The notes beneath the pieces are model-generated. The model was not told the DNA's origin and ran no database searches. It saw nothing but the letters and a program-made list of their open reading frames with translations. Below, piece by piece: positions 1 to 5,822 of a DNA stretch of 9,479 nt. Positions within the stretch are counted from its first letter, which is position 1, and every line of letters starts with the position of its first letter. The stretch spans positions 1 through 9,479 of the forward strand of contig DASYYE010000375.1 of the NCBI GenBank assembly GCA_035946955.1. The letters are read 5' to 3'. This DNA comes from DASYYE01 sp035946955 (lineage in GTDB: Bacteria; Actinomycetota; Actinomycetes; Streptosporangiales; Streptosporangiaceae). A program made the position numbers and the translations under genes.

Positions 1-30
1 GATGGCCTCCCGGACCTCCGTGGCTCGCAT
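1..30 (-). CDS. 5' end of a gene running off the left edge; possible ECF (SigJ/ECF42-like) sigma factor
   Basis: On the minus strand an ATG at 30-28 is preceded by AGGGGG four bases upstream, a good Shine-Dalgarno sequence. It opens a frame reading MRATEVREAI to the window edge. Only ten residues are visible. From memory, this opening resembles ECF sigma factors of the SigJ/ECF42 type, which begin with a short T-x-V-R-x-A-(I/V) segment before a VWRIES-like helix. That identity is inference. The start codon itself is fairly well supported by the ribosome-binding site. It lies 98 bases downstream of the AhpD-like gene on the same strand, so the two may be co-transcribed. AhpD/carboxymuconolactone-decarboxylase genes are known neighbours of some ECF groups, which fits but does not prove the call. 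Confidence 0.5.
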   Translation of the reverse strand, partial: MRATEVREAI

Positions 31-128
31 GACTCCCCCTTCGTATCAGGGCGGCTGCTGAACACCTGACCGGCGTGGCCGGGGAGCCGTCCTGGGTCGC
101 ATGGGTGGCGGCCGCTGGGCGGGACAGC

Positions 129-581
129 TCAGCCCCAGGCGCCCGCGACCTGGCGGGTGGTTGCGTTCAGCCGGTTGAACAGGTTGGTCACCCCGGTCAT
201 GAGGACGATCGCGGCCAGGCCCTTCTCGTCGTAGTGGGCGGCGGCGGCGTCCCAGACCTCGTCGGGCACCGGGTCCGGCCGGTCGGCCAGCCGGGTGGCC
301 GCCTCAGCCAGCGCCAGTGCGGCCCGCTCTGCGTCGCTGAAATAGGGGGCTTCCCGCCAGGCCACGACCGTAGCCAGCCGCTCGTCGCTCTCCCCCGCCT
401 TCCGGGCGGCCTTGACGCCGGAGTCCACGCAGGCGCTGCACCCATTGATCTGGCTGACCCGCAGGTGGACCAGTTCCAGCGTGGCCCGGTCCAGGCCACC
501 GGCGTACACGGCCTTGAACATCGCCTGGATCGGCTCCATCGCACCCAGGACCATCGCGGGGTTCTTCATCCGAGCTTCCAT
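129..581 (-). CDS. carboxymuconolactone decarboxylase / AhpD-fold family protein
   Basis: A 150-residue protein of the AhpD-like superfamily: small all-helical proteins, some of which use a CxxC pair in peroxide or thiol redox chemistry. The signature is clear: E36, then SQINGC at 43-48 and the pair C48-S-A-C51, with the 12-residue Glu-to-Cys spacing of AhpD. The WREAPYFSDAERAALALAEA segment (75-94) is typical of the family. The two histidines of the AhpD proton relay are absent (A50 and G55 occupy those places), so classical AhpD peroxidase activity is doubtful. I place the start at the ATG at 581 because GGAGGA lies seven bases before it; an in-frame ATG at 650 has no such site and overlaps the promoter. 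The gene is divergent from the HxlR regulator and is its likely target. It may be followed by the partial gene at the left edge. Family call is firm; substrate is unknown. Confidence 0.9.
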   Translation of the reverse strand: MEARMKNPAMVLGAMEPIQAMFKAVYAGGLDRATLELVHLRVSQINGCSACVDSGVKAARKAGESDERLATVVAWREAPYFSDAERAALALAEAATRLADRPDPVPDEVWDAAAAHYDEKGLAAIVLMTGVTNLFNRLNATTRQVAGAWG

Positions 582-615
582 CTCTGCTTCCTCCGTTGGG
601 TTCTGGACGATTGCT

Positions 616-632
616 ACTCCTAACTTAGGAGT
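616..632. promoter_or_regulatory. putative HxlR operator 1 over the AhpD-like promoter
   Basis: A 17-bp perfect palindrome, ACTCCTAA-C-TTAGGAGT, covers the -10 box of the minus-strand promoter. A protein bound here would block transcription of the AhpD-like gene. The half-site TTAGGAGT recurs as CTAGGAGT at 666-673, in the second palindrome before hxlR. Assignment to the adjacent HxlR protein is inferred from position and the shared half-site. Confidence 0.6.
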
Positions 633-650
633 TAAAGTTCCATAAGTCAA
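622..650 (-). promoter_or_regulatory. promoter of the AhpD-like gene
   Basis: On the minus strand, TTGACT (650-645) and TAAGTT (627-622) are separated by exactly 17 bases, a near-consensus housekeeping promoter. Transcription would start near 615, giving a leader of about 34 bases that contains the GGAGGA ribosome-binding site. The -10 box lies inside the palindrome at 616-632. Confidence 0.65.
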
Positions 651-661
651 CCCAGCAGTGT

Positions 662-675
662 TACACTAGGAGTGT
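662..675 (+). promoter_or_regulatory. leaderless hxlR promoter -10 box and overlapping palindrome (operator 2)
   Basis: TACACT (662-667) ends six bases before the GTG start at 674, the spacing expected for a leaderless actinobacterial transcript. No usable ribosome-binding site is needed; the only AGGAG (668-672) is too close to the start to work. The same bases form ACACT-AGG-AGTGT (663-675), a palindrome that would allow autorepression. No convincing -35 box is visible; TTCCAT at 638-643 is the best weak candidate. Confidence 0.5.
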
Positions 676-1315
676 GAATCGGAGTTATGGCGGCCAGTGT
701 GGGGTCGCCCGCAGCCTGGACGTCATCGGCGAGCGGTGGGCACTGCTGATCGTCCGCGAACTGCTGCTAGGCCCCAAGCGCTTCAACGACCTGCTGACCG
801 GCCTACCGGGGGCCAGCCCGAACGTGATCAGCCAGCGGCTGCGCGAACTGACCGGCAGCGGCGTCCTCCGCCACCGCGACCTCGGCCCGCCTGCCCGGGT
901 ACGCGTGTATGAGCTGACCGACTGGGGGCGCGAACTCGAGCCCGTCATCGTGCACCTCGGCCAGTGGGGAACCCGCGCCCCGCTTCCCGAGGGCGCGCAC
1001 GCGAGCCTGGACTCCCTGCTGATCGCACTCCAGGCGAGCGCGGATCCGAAGGTTGTGAACGGCCGGTATGAGATGCGGATCGGCGCGGACGTCTTCACCG
1101 CGGACGGCACCTCTGGCTCAGTCCGGGTGCGGCGCGGGACCGCTGACAGACCTGAAGCAGCCCTGACCACCGACACCGACACGTTCTTTACCGTGGCGTT
1201 CGGCAGACGTCCCATCGCCGACACGGTGGAGTCCGGCGACCTGCGCTTCGACGGAGACCCAGCGGCCATCAACGGCCTCACCGGCCTGCTACAGGCCTTG
1301 ATCAGCTCACACTGA
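674..1315 (+). CDS. HxlR-family winged-helix regulator with C-terminal SCP2-like domain
   Basis: A 213-residue, two-domain regulator. Residues 3-105 form the HxlR/MarR-type winged helix: RSYGGQCGVARSLDVIGERWALLIVRELLLGPKRFNDL (3-40), followed by the recognition-helix segment PNVISQRLREL (49-59) and the wing up to the YELTDWGREL stretch (79-88). C9 sits where many HxlR-type proteins carry a redox- or ligand-sensing cysteine. Residues about 110-213 fit an SCP2 sterol-carrier-like fold (DTFFTVAFGRRPIADTVESGDLRFDGDPAAI), a known HxlR fusion that suggests a hydrophobic ligand. The GTG start agrees with the conserved N-terminus and with a leaderless -10 box. The gene is divergent from the AhpD-like gene and convergent with the DUF4232 gene. 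Likely role: ligand- or redox-responsive repressor of itself and of the AhpD-like gene. Confidence 0.9.
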   Translation: MNRSYGGQCGVARSLDVIGERWALLIVRELLLGPKRFNDLLTGLPGASPNVISQRLRELTGSGVLRHRDLGPPARVRVYELTDWGRELEPVIVHLGQWGTRAPLPEGAHASLDSLLIALQASADPKVVNGRYEMRIGADVFTADGTSGSVRVRRGTADRPEAALTTDTDTFFTVAFGRRPIADTVESGDLRFDGDPAAINGLTGLLQALISSH

Positions 1316-1367
1316 GCGGCGTCACCGAATCAAAAGCAGACACCCCCGAGTGGACCATCCAAGCGCA

Positions 1368-1410
1368 GCGCGGGGTGGCCTCCGTCGTGAAAGCGGAGGC
1401 CACCCCGCGC
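1368..1410. terminator. bidirectional terminator, perfect 17-bp hairpin
   Basis: The arms 1368-1384 and 1394-1410 are perfect reverse complements around a nine-base loop. The structure lies 52 bases after the hxlR stop and eight bases after the DUF4232 stop, between convergent genes, so it can serve both. There is no U-tract, as is common for actinobacterial terminators. Confidence 0.85.
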
Positions 1411-1417
1411 CCGCTAC

Positions 1418-2008
1418 TCAGCCGTTGATGATGGCCATGGCGCCTGGCTGGATCGGGCCGACGTTCATGTAGACAGGGCCGGTGTGCGAGCACACCGGGA
1501 GGTCGAAGAACGCGTGCACGGCGGTGCGCCGGTCCGGCGGGTAGACGCGCAACTCGGACGCCGTGTTGACGGGATGGCATCCCGGAGCGCCGCCGACCAC
1601 CGCGTTGCTGTAAGCCAGCACAGCATGAGCGGTAGCGCCCGGCCCGAGGATGACCGTGTGCGGAGTCTGCTTCTCCCAGCCCGCAGGGCTGCCGAGCTGA
1701 CGCCAGGCAGGGTCGATGGCCGAGACGCCGGGAAACCCGTACAGCGAGCACGTGTGGCCGCTGACGTTGGTGAACTCAAGCGGATAGTAGATGGTCCCGG
1801 CCGCCGCGTTGCCATCGTCGGCCCCGACCCACACTGCCAGGCCCGGGCCAAGGCTGCCGTGGGCCGGGGCAGCACATCTGGCAATGACAGCAGTGGAGGG
1901 GGCGGAGGTGGCTGCGGACGCGGCCAAGGGGGTGGCAAGCGCGGCAGCCGCGACGGCAGCCGCAAGGGTGATGCCCCAGCGGGCGGAGCCAGTGCTGAAG
2001 TGCTTCAT
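1418..2008 (-). CDS. secreted DUF4232 domain protein
   Basis: A 196-residue exported protein of unknown function. The N-terminus is a Sec signal: charged MKHFSTGSARWG, a hydrophobic alanine/leucine core (13-29) and an A-S-A cleavage site near residue 32. The mature part matches DUF4232, an actinobacterial extracellular domain. It has C45 near the start, YPLEFTNVSGHTCSLYGFPGVSAID (75-99) as the family core, a glycine-rich LGPGATAHAVLAY strand (121-133), and C144 and C173 late. C45, C87, C144 and C173 could form two disulfides. There is no lipobox, so it should be freely secreted. The ATG at 2008 is chosen because GGGGA lies at suitable spacing upstream and the signal peptide starts there; in-frame upstream starts (to 2191) would put a long hydrophilic stretch before the signal. 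No link to the neighbouring catabolic genes is apparent. Confidence 0.85.
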   Translation of the reverse strand: MKHFSTGSARWGITLAAAVAAAALATPLAASAATSAPSTAVIARCAAPAHGSLGPGLAVWVGADDGNAAAGTIYYPLEFTNVSGHTCSLYGFPGVSAIDPAWRQLGSPAGWEKQTPHTVILGPGATAHAVLAYSNAVVGGAPGCHPVNTASELRVYPPDRRTAVHAFFDLPVCSHTGPVYMNVGPIQPGAMAIING

Positions 2009-2103
2009 GTCAATATCCCCGTAATAGCCATGGACGCGCTGGTTACGCATCCTGCTGCTGGTTAAGACGGAGCCAGCCATCCCCCGGTTGGGCCCTCTTT
2101 CAT

Positions 2104-2125
2104 CCGGCCATGCCGCTCTGGCCGG
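2104..2125. repeat. small inverted repeat in the DUF4232/hydroxylase intergenic region
   Basis: CCGGCCA (2104-2110) and TGGCCGG (2119-2125) form a 7-bp GC stem with an eight-base loop. It sits in the 229-bp divergent region between the DUF4232 start and the hydroxylase start. No promoter for the DUF4232 gene could be picked out there. Function unknown; it may be chance in GC-rich DNA. Confidence 0.25.
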
Positions 2126-2201
2126 CTGATGGCAGAGGCCTTCGTCGTCGATCCACATGCCGAGGCTGGTCGTCAGGCGCACGGCGTCCACGGGGCCGGC
2201 C

Positions 2202-2229
2202 TTGCGGTCTAATGTTCTGATGATATCAT
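2202..2229 (+). promoter_or_regulatory. promoter of operon A (hydroxylase-SDR), probably leaderless
   Basis: TTGCGG (2202-2207) and TATCAT (2224-2229) are 16 bases apart, and TATCAT ends eight bases before the ATG at 2238. That spacing fits a leaderless or nearly leaderless transcript and explains why no ribosome-binding site precedes this ATG. An alternative -10 is TAATGT at 2210-2215, which would put the start site inside the operator. The -10 box TATCAT lies at the centre of operator 1. Confidence 0.45.
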
Positions 2230-2234
2230 CAGTT
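2215..2234. promoter_or_regulatory. TetR operator site 1 (operon A)
   Basis: TTCTGATG-ATAT-CATCAGTT. The inner 16 bases (2217-2232) are a perfect palindrome. The same architecture, an 8-bp left arm TTCTGATG, a 4-bp spacer and a (C/T)ATCA right arm, occurs at 5758-5777 and 5823-5842 beside the tetR gene. It overlaps the candidate -10 boxes of operon A, so binding would repress it. Confidence 0.75.
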
Positions 2235-2237
2235 CCG

Positions 2238-3983
2238 ATGGATACATCGATTGCTGCCCAGCGGGCGGCTGGTGCGAGGCAACTGGCCGGGCCAGTGCCG
2301 GGACGCGCTGGCGCGCTGGACCCCCCTGCCGAGCGCGTGGATGTGGCCGTCGTCGGCTACGGGCCCGTGGGGGCGATGGTGGCCAACCTGCTTGGGCAGT
2401 GTGGCGTGCGGACAGCGGTCCTCGAAAAGGACACTGAGCCCTACAACCTGCCGCGCGCTGGCGCCACCGATGACGAGGTGGTCCGCATCTGCCAGGCTGC
2501 GGGGCTCGCTGATGAGTTGCTCGGGCACCTCGACCTCGGCCAGACCGTCCAGTACGTGTCCGGCCACGGCCGGCTGGTGGCAAGCATGCACCCGGCGGGT
2601 GGACGGTGTGGGTACCCCCGGCTGGCATTCTTCTACCAGCCAGACTTCGAGCGCGTGCTCCGCCGGGGCGTGCAGCGCTACGACTGCGTCAGTGTCGCAA
2701 TGGGACTGCGGGCCGAGGCCCTGTGCCAGGACACCGACGGCGTGACCGTGTGGGCGCGCCACGGCGACCGGGGCCGGCTGTCCACGGTCCGGGCCCGTTA
2801 CGTCGTGGGGTGCGACGGCGGGCGCAGCACCGTCCGCTCGCTGTGCTCCATCGGCTTTGCGGGCGCCACGTTCGCCCAGCCCTGGCTGGTGGTGGACGCC
2901 GAAGTAGACGCGCCGGTCAACGGTGTCCCATGCTTCCAGTTCATCGGCGACCCGCGGCGCCCGGCCGTGACCCTCCCGCTGCCCGGCGGCCGTCACCGCT
3001 GGGAGTTCATGGTCCTGCCGGGTGAGGACCACAACCAGATGGCCAGGCTCGAGACCGCGCATCGCCTCATCTCGCCCTGGGCCGGGCCCGGCCAGGCCCG
3101 CATCCTGCGGCACACCGTCTACACGTTCCATTCGCGGTGCGCGTCCCAGTGGCGCAGCGGCCGGGTGCTGCTCGCCGGTGACGCGGCGCACCTCATGCCG
3201 CCGTTCGCGGGCCAAGGGCTCAGCTCCGGCATCCGCGACGCCCACAACCTGTGCTGGAAGCTGGCCGCGGTCATCTCCGGCGAGGCAGGCCCGGGGCTGC
3301 TGGACAGCTATGAGCGCGAGCGCCGCCCGCATGTAGCGCGGATGACGTGGCTGACGAGGACCGCTGGTGCACTCGTTCAGACCCGCAGCCCGGGCCTGGC
3401 TGCCGTGCGCGACGCGGTGCTCAGCCGGGTCGGCGCCGTGCCGCGGCTGGGACCGTATGTGCAGGCCATGCGGTTCAAGCCGCCGCTCGCCTACTCCGAA
3501 GGGGCGTTCCACTGCGGTCCGCGCAAGGGCCGCGGCGGCACCGGGCGGCAGTTCCCGCAGCCCAGGGTCCGCACCGCGGTGGGCCGCTTGCGGCTGCTCG
3601 ACGACCTGTTCGGCCCAGGCTGGGCTCTGCTCGGCTGCGGTATCGACCCCCAGGTCCACCTGGGCAGCGACAGCCGGGCGATGTGGGCCACACTCGGGGC
3701 GCGCTACGTCACCGTCGTGCCCGCGGGCCGACGTGACCACCTGCGCAGTGAACCGGGCACGTCGCTGGTCGAGGACCTCGACGGGTACGCGGTGGACTGG
3801 TTCGCCCGGTACGGCGGCGACTTCGTGGTCCTGCGGCCCGACCGGGTCGTGTTCGTGGTCATGGAGGCCCGTGACCTCGATAGCGCCGCCGCGCTCTACC
3901 GCGAACTGATCCCACCCGCTCCCGGCACGGCCCTGCGTCCTGCTCTGACCACTGGACCCGCAACGAAGCTGGGTGGTACCTGA
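2238..3983 (+). CDS. FAD-dependent aromatic hydroxylase (PheA/TfdB/MhpA-type flavoprotein monooxygenase)
   Basis: A 581-residue class A flavoprotein monooxygenase expected to use NAD(P)H and O2 to hydroxylate a phenolic ring, giving a catechol-type product for the dioxygenase encoded downstream. All three fingerprints are present: the dinucleotide fold VVGYGPVG (38-45), the DG motif GCDGGRSTVR (191-200) and the FAD-binding GD motif AGDAAHLMPPFAGQGLSSGIRDAHNLCWKL (313-342). The region from about 430 to 560 corresponds to the C-terminal thioredoxin-like domain of the phenol hydroxylase/MhpA group, and the length is close to MhpA (about 550). Residues 1-32 are a proline/alanine-rich extension before the first strand. 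The start is uncertain: an in-frame ATG at 2220 lies within the operator, and the ATG at 2238 fits a leaderless promoter. The stop overlaps the SDR start by one base. Substrate cannot be read from sequence; related enzymes also act in antibiotic tailoring and inactivation. Confidence 0.88.
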   Translation: MDTSIAAQRAAGARQLAGPVPGRAGALDPPAERVDVAVVGYGPVGAMVANLLGQCGVRTAVLEKDTEPYNLPRAGATDDEVVRICQAAGLADELLGHLDLGQTVQYVSGHGRLVASMHPAGGRCGYPRLAFFYQPDFERVLRRGVQRYDCVSVAMGLRAEALCQDTDGVTVWARHGDRGRLSTVRARYVVGCDGGRSTVRSLCSIGFAGATFAQPWLVVDAEVDAPVNGVPCFQFIGDPRRPAVTLPLPGGRHRWEFMVLPGEDHNQMARLETAHRLISPWAGPGQARILRHTVYTFHSRCASQWRSGRVLLAGDAAHLMPPFAGQGLSSGIRDAHNLCWKLAAVISGEAGPGLLDSYERERRPHVARMTWLTRTAGALVQTRSPGLAAVRDAVLSRVGAVPRLGPYVQAMRFKPPLAYSEGAFHCGPRKGRGGTGRQFPQPRVRTAVGRLRLLDDLFGPGWALLGCGIDPQVHLGSDSRAMWATLGARYVTVVPAGRRDHLRSEPGTSLVEDLDGYAVDWFARYGGDFVVLRPDRVVFVVMEARDLDSAAALYRELIPPAPGTALRPALTTGPATKLGGT

Positions 3984-4954
3984 TGATCCTGGTCACCGGT
4001 GCGACGGGGAAGATCGGCGGCGAGGTCGCACGCCTGCTGGCAGCGAGCGGCACGCCCGTGCGCGCGTTCGTCCGCAGCCCGCGCAAGGCCGCCGGCCTAG
4101 CCGGCCTCGGAGTGGAACTCGCCCCCGGCGACCTCGCCGACACCGGCTCGCTGGCCGTGGCCATGGATGGCATCGAGCGGCTGTTCCTCGTCTGCGCACA
4201 AGACCTGCGCCAGGCCGAGCTCCAGGGGAATGCGGTCACCGCGGCTGCGGCGGCGGGCGTCCGCCATGTGGTCAAGGTCTCGGGGATCGGGCCCTCGCTG
4301 TCGCTTGGTGGTCCAGCCGAGGTCGGCCGTCAGCACTGGCAGACCGAGCAGCAGATCGAGCGCTCCGGCATGGCCTTCACGTTCCTGCGCCCCAACTTCT
4401 TCATGCAGAACCTGCTGGAGACCGCAGCGCCCATGGTGTCCAAGCTCAGCGTGCTCGCAGCACCCATGGACAACGCCCCGATCGCCATGGTGGACGCGCG
4501 CGACGTCGCGGCGGCCGGCGCCGCGGCACTCACCAGCGACGCCCACTACGACCGCGTGTACGACGTCACCGGCCCACGCGCCTTCACCTACCGGCAACTC
4601 GCCGGCGTCCTCAGCAACGCCACCCACCGGACCATCAGTTACGTGAACCCCCCACCCGCGCTCGCTGCCCGCGTGCTGCGCAGGCAGGGGTACGAGGACT
4701 GGTACGTCGAACACCTCGCCGCGATGACGGCCCTGTTCCGGGCAGGCGCAGGGGCGACCGTCAGCACGGCGGTCGCCGACGTCACCGGCAGGCAGCCACG
4801 CTCGATCGAAGACTTCACCACCGAGTTCGCCAGCCAGTTCAGCCAGAACCCCGCGCCACCGCCCGTACAGACCGCAGCCCGGCTCGGCCTTGGGCTGGCA
4901 TCCCGCACAGCGGCCACCGCCAGCCGCCTGGCGGGACTGCGCCGTTCTCGCTAG
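3983..4954 (+). CDS. NmrA-like atypical SDR, NAD(P)-binding oxidoreductase
   Basis: A 323-residue atypical short-chain dehydrogenase/reductase of the NmrA/HSCARG/quinone-reductase (QOR2-like) type. It starts with the nucleotide-binding strand and loop MILVTGATGKIGG (1-13). R28 and R31 after the second strand suggest NADP(H) preference. KVSGIG (98-103) has S100 at the usual active-site strand. RQHWQTEQQIERSG (116-129) and FTFLRPNFFMQNLL (132-145) are typical NmrA-family segments, and DARDVA (171-176) follows. The classical YxxxK pair is not evident, as in many NmrA-like proteins, so it may be a reductase of unusual chemistry or a redox sensor. TGATG joins it to the hydroxylase (1-bp overlap), with GGTGG six bases upstream as ribosome-binding site, so translation is coupled. 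A plausible job is reduction of a quinone or carbonyl formed around the hydroxylation step, but this is inference. The last 35 residues are a basic, alanine-rich tail. Confidence 0.87.
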   Translation: MILVTGATGKIGGEVARLLAASGTPVRAFVRSPRKAAGLAGLGVELAPGDLADTGSLAVAMDGIERLFLVCAQDLRQAELQGNAVTAAAAAGVRHVVKVSGIGPSLSLGGPAEVGRQHWQTEQQIERSGMAFTFLRPNFFMQNLLETAAPMVSKLSVLAAPMDNAPIAMVDARDVAAAGAAALTSDAHYDRVYDVTGPRAFTYRQLAGVLSNATHRTISYVNPPPALAARVLRRQGYEDWYVEHLAAMTALFRAGAGATVSTAVADVTGRQPRSIEDFTTEFASQFSQNPAPPPVQTAARLGLGLASRTAATASRLAGLRRSR

Positions 4955-4961
4955 GCACTGC

Positions 4962-4978
4962 CCCGGAGCGCGTCCGGG
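4962..4978. terminator. weak hairpin between operon A and tetR
   Basis: CCCGGA-GCGCG-TCCGGG forms a 6-bp GC stem with a five-base loop, eight bases after the SDR stop and before the convergent tetR end. It is the only candidate terminator in this 89-bp gap and is much weaker than the two strong hairpins elsewhere in the window. Confidence 0.35.
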
Positions 4979-5043
4979 CTCTCTGCTCGCCCCGTCCAGC
5001 CGGTCCACGCCCGTGTGGGTAAGTGCATACGGCGGACCTTTGC

Positions 5044-5733
5044 CTACGGCGTCGCTGACTGCGGCAAGGGGCGGTACGCGATCGCGTAGGCGGCCTGGTG
5101 GGTCATGCCGAAACCCCGCAGGAGCTGTTCGGTGAGTTCCTCCGCAGGGTGCTCGCCAGCCAGGTCGGGGCGTTCGAGCAGCAAGTGGAGTATGGCGAGC
5201 AGGGCACCGCCGGTCGTGGCCAGCGCGACGTGGGGGTTGGTGATGGTGAACCGCCCGGTGGCGATGGCGCGCTGGATGTCCCGCAGGGCGCGGGGGGCGA
5301 GCCCACGGTCGGAGTCCAGGGACGCCAGCCCGGTCCGGCTCAGAATGCGCGCGATCCGCGGGTGGGTCTGTGCCAGCCGGACGGTCATGCGCATGCTGGC
5401 CGCGAACACCTCGGCTGGGTCGTCGATCCCGGCGACGTACTCGTCGAGCATCTGGCCGTGCTCTTCGAGCACCTCGTCAATGGCGGCCTGGAACAGTTCG
5501 AGCTTGGACGTGAAGTGGTTGTAGAACGAGCCGAACCCGACGTCGGCATTGTCGGTGATCTCCTGGATGCTGACCTCGGCTGAGCCCTGCTCCGCCAGGA
5601 ACCGCTGGGCAGCGGCCACCAGTGCCTGGCGCGTGTGCGCCTTGCGGCGTTCCAGGCGTGAGCGCGGCGGCTGGGAACCCGCGTCTGGCGCCTGGCCGCT
5701 GGGCCCTGCCTGCGCCGTGGGCGAGGAGACCAT
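5044..5733 (-). CDS. TetR/AcrR-family repressor of the ring-opening module
   Basis: A 229-residue TetR-family regulator. A disordered, proline/serine-rich N-terminus (1-27) precedes the helix-turn-helix domain (about 28-80). This contains RQALVAAAQRFLAEQGSAEVSIQEITDNADVGFGSFYNHFTSKLELF, with the recognition helix around GFGSFYNHF (66-74). Residues 85-229 are the helical ligand-binding and dimerisation domain, including two hydrophobic stretches (167-187). The ATG at 5733 has no ribosome-binding site but follows TACACT (5746-5741) by seven bases, so the transcript is probably leaderless. The gene is divergent from operon B and convergent with operon A. Three matching 20-bp palindromes lie by the promoters of operon A, tetR and operon B. 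That makes it the likely autoregulated repressor of both operons, released by the aromatic substrate or an intermediate. The inducer is unknown. Confidence 0.9.
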   Translation of the reverse strand: MVSSPTAQAGPSGQAPDAGSQPPRSRLERRKAHTRQALVAAAQRFLAEQGSAEVSIQEITDNADVGFGSFYNHFTSKLELFQAAIDEVLEEHGQMLDEYVAGIDDPAEVFAASMRMTVRLAQTHPRIARILSRTGLASLDSDRGLAPRALRDIQRAIATGRFTITNPHVALATTGGALLAILHLLLERPDLAGEHPAEELTEQLLRGFGMTHQAAYAIAYRPLPQSATP

Positions 5734-5740
5734 GACCCAG

Positions 5741-5746
5741 AGTGTA
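5741..5746 (-). promoter_or_regulatory. -10 box of the leaderless tetR promoter
   Basis: TACACT on the minus strand ends seven bases before the ATG at 5733, the usual distance to a start site in actinobacteria. The same hexamer serves the hxlR gene. The -35 region would fall near 5764-5769, inside operator 2, though no good -35 hexamer is present. The box is also one arm of an imperfect 18-bp palindrome (5741-5758). Confidence 0.5.
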
Positions 5747-5757
5747 ATGCATCACAC

Positions 5758-5777
5758 TTCTGATGAAACCATCAAGA
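5758..5777. promoter_or_regulatory. TetR operator site 2 (tetR promoter)
   Basis: TTCTGATG-AAAC-CATCAAGA. The left arm is identical to sites 1 and 3, the spacer is again four bases, and the right arm matches a perfect palindrome at six of eight bases. It covers the expected -35 and spacer region of tetR, consistent with autorepression. It is the least symmetrical of the three sites. Confidence 0.65.
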
Positions 5778-5793
5778 GTTGCCCTGGAGGGGG

Positions 5794-5821
5794 TTGCCCC
5801 GCCTTAGGTGGTGTGTAATCA
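5794..5821 (+). promoter_or_regulatory. candidate promoter of operon B
   Basis: TTGCCC (5794-5799) and TAATCA (5816-5821) are 16 bases apart and would start transcription near 5828, inside operator 3. The -10 match is imperfect, so the exact promoter is uncertain. Confidence 0.35.
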
Positions 5822-5822
5822 T

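Noticed and set aside
70..82. CCGGC-GTG-GCCGG hairpin after the AhpD-like gene
   Set aside because: Only five pairs, with the partial left-edge gene downstream on the same strand; too weak to call a terminator.
2009..2191. N-terminal extension of the DUF4232 protein to an upstream ATG at 2191
   Set aside because: It would bury the signal peptide behind 61 hydrophilic residues; the ATG at 2008 has a ribosome-binding site and a standard Sec signal.
2157..2237. Upstream hydroxylase starts at 2157 or 2220
   Set aside because: They place the operator and promoter within the coding region, and the added residues match nothing in the family. The 2220 ATG remains a minor possibility.
2229..3740. 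503-codon open frame on the minus strand opposite the hydroxylase
   Set aside because: It mirrors the GC-rich codons of a gene with clear FAD motifs; its translation is histidine/proline/arginine-rich with no recognisable domain.
4097..5008. 303-codon minus-strand open frame opposite the SDR
   Set aside because: Shadow of the SDR, which has full family motifs; no ribosome-binding site or domain in the antisense frame.
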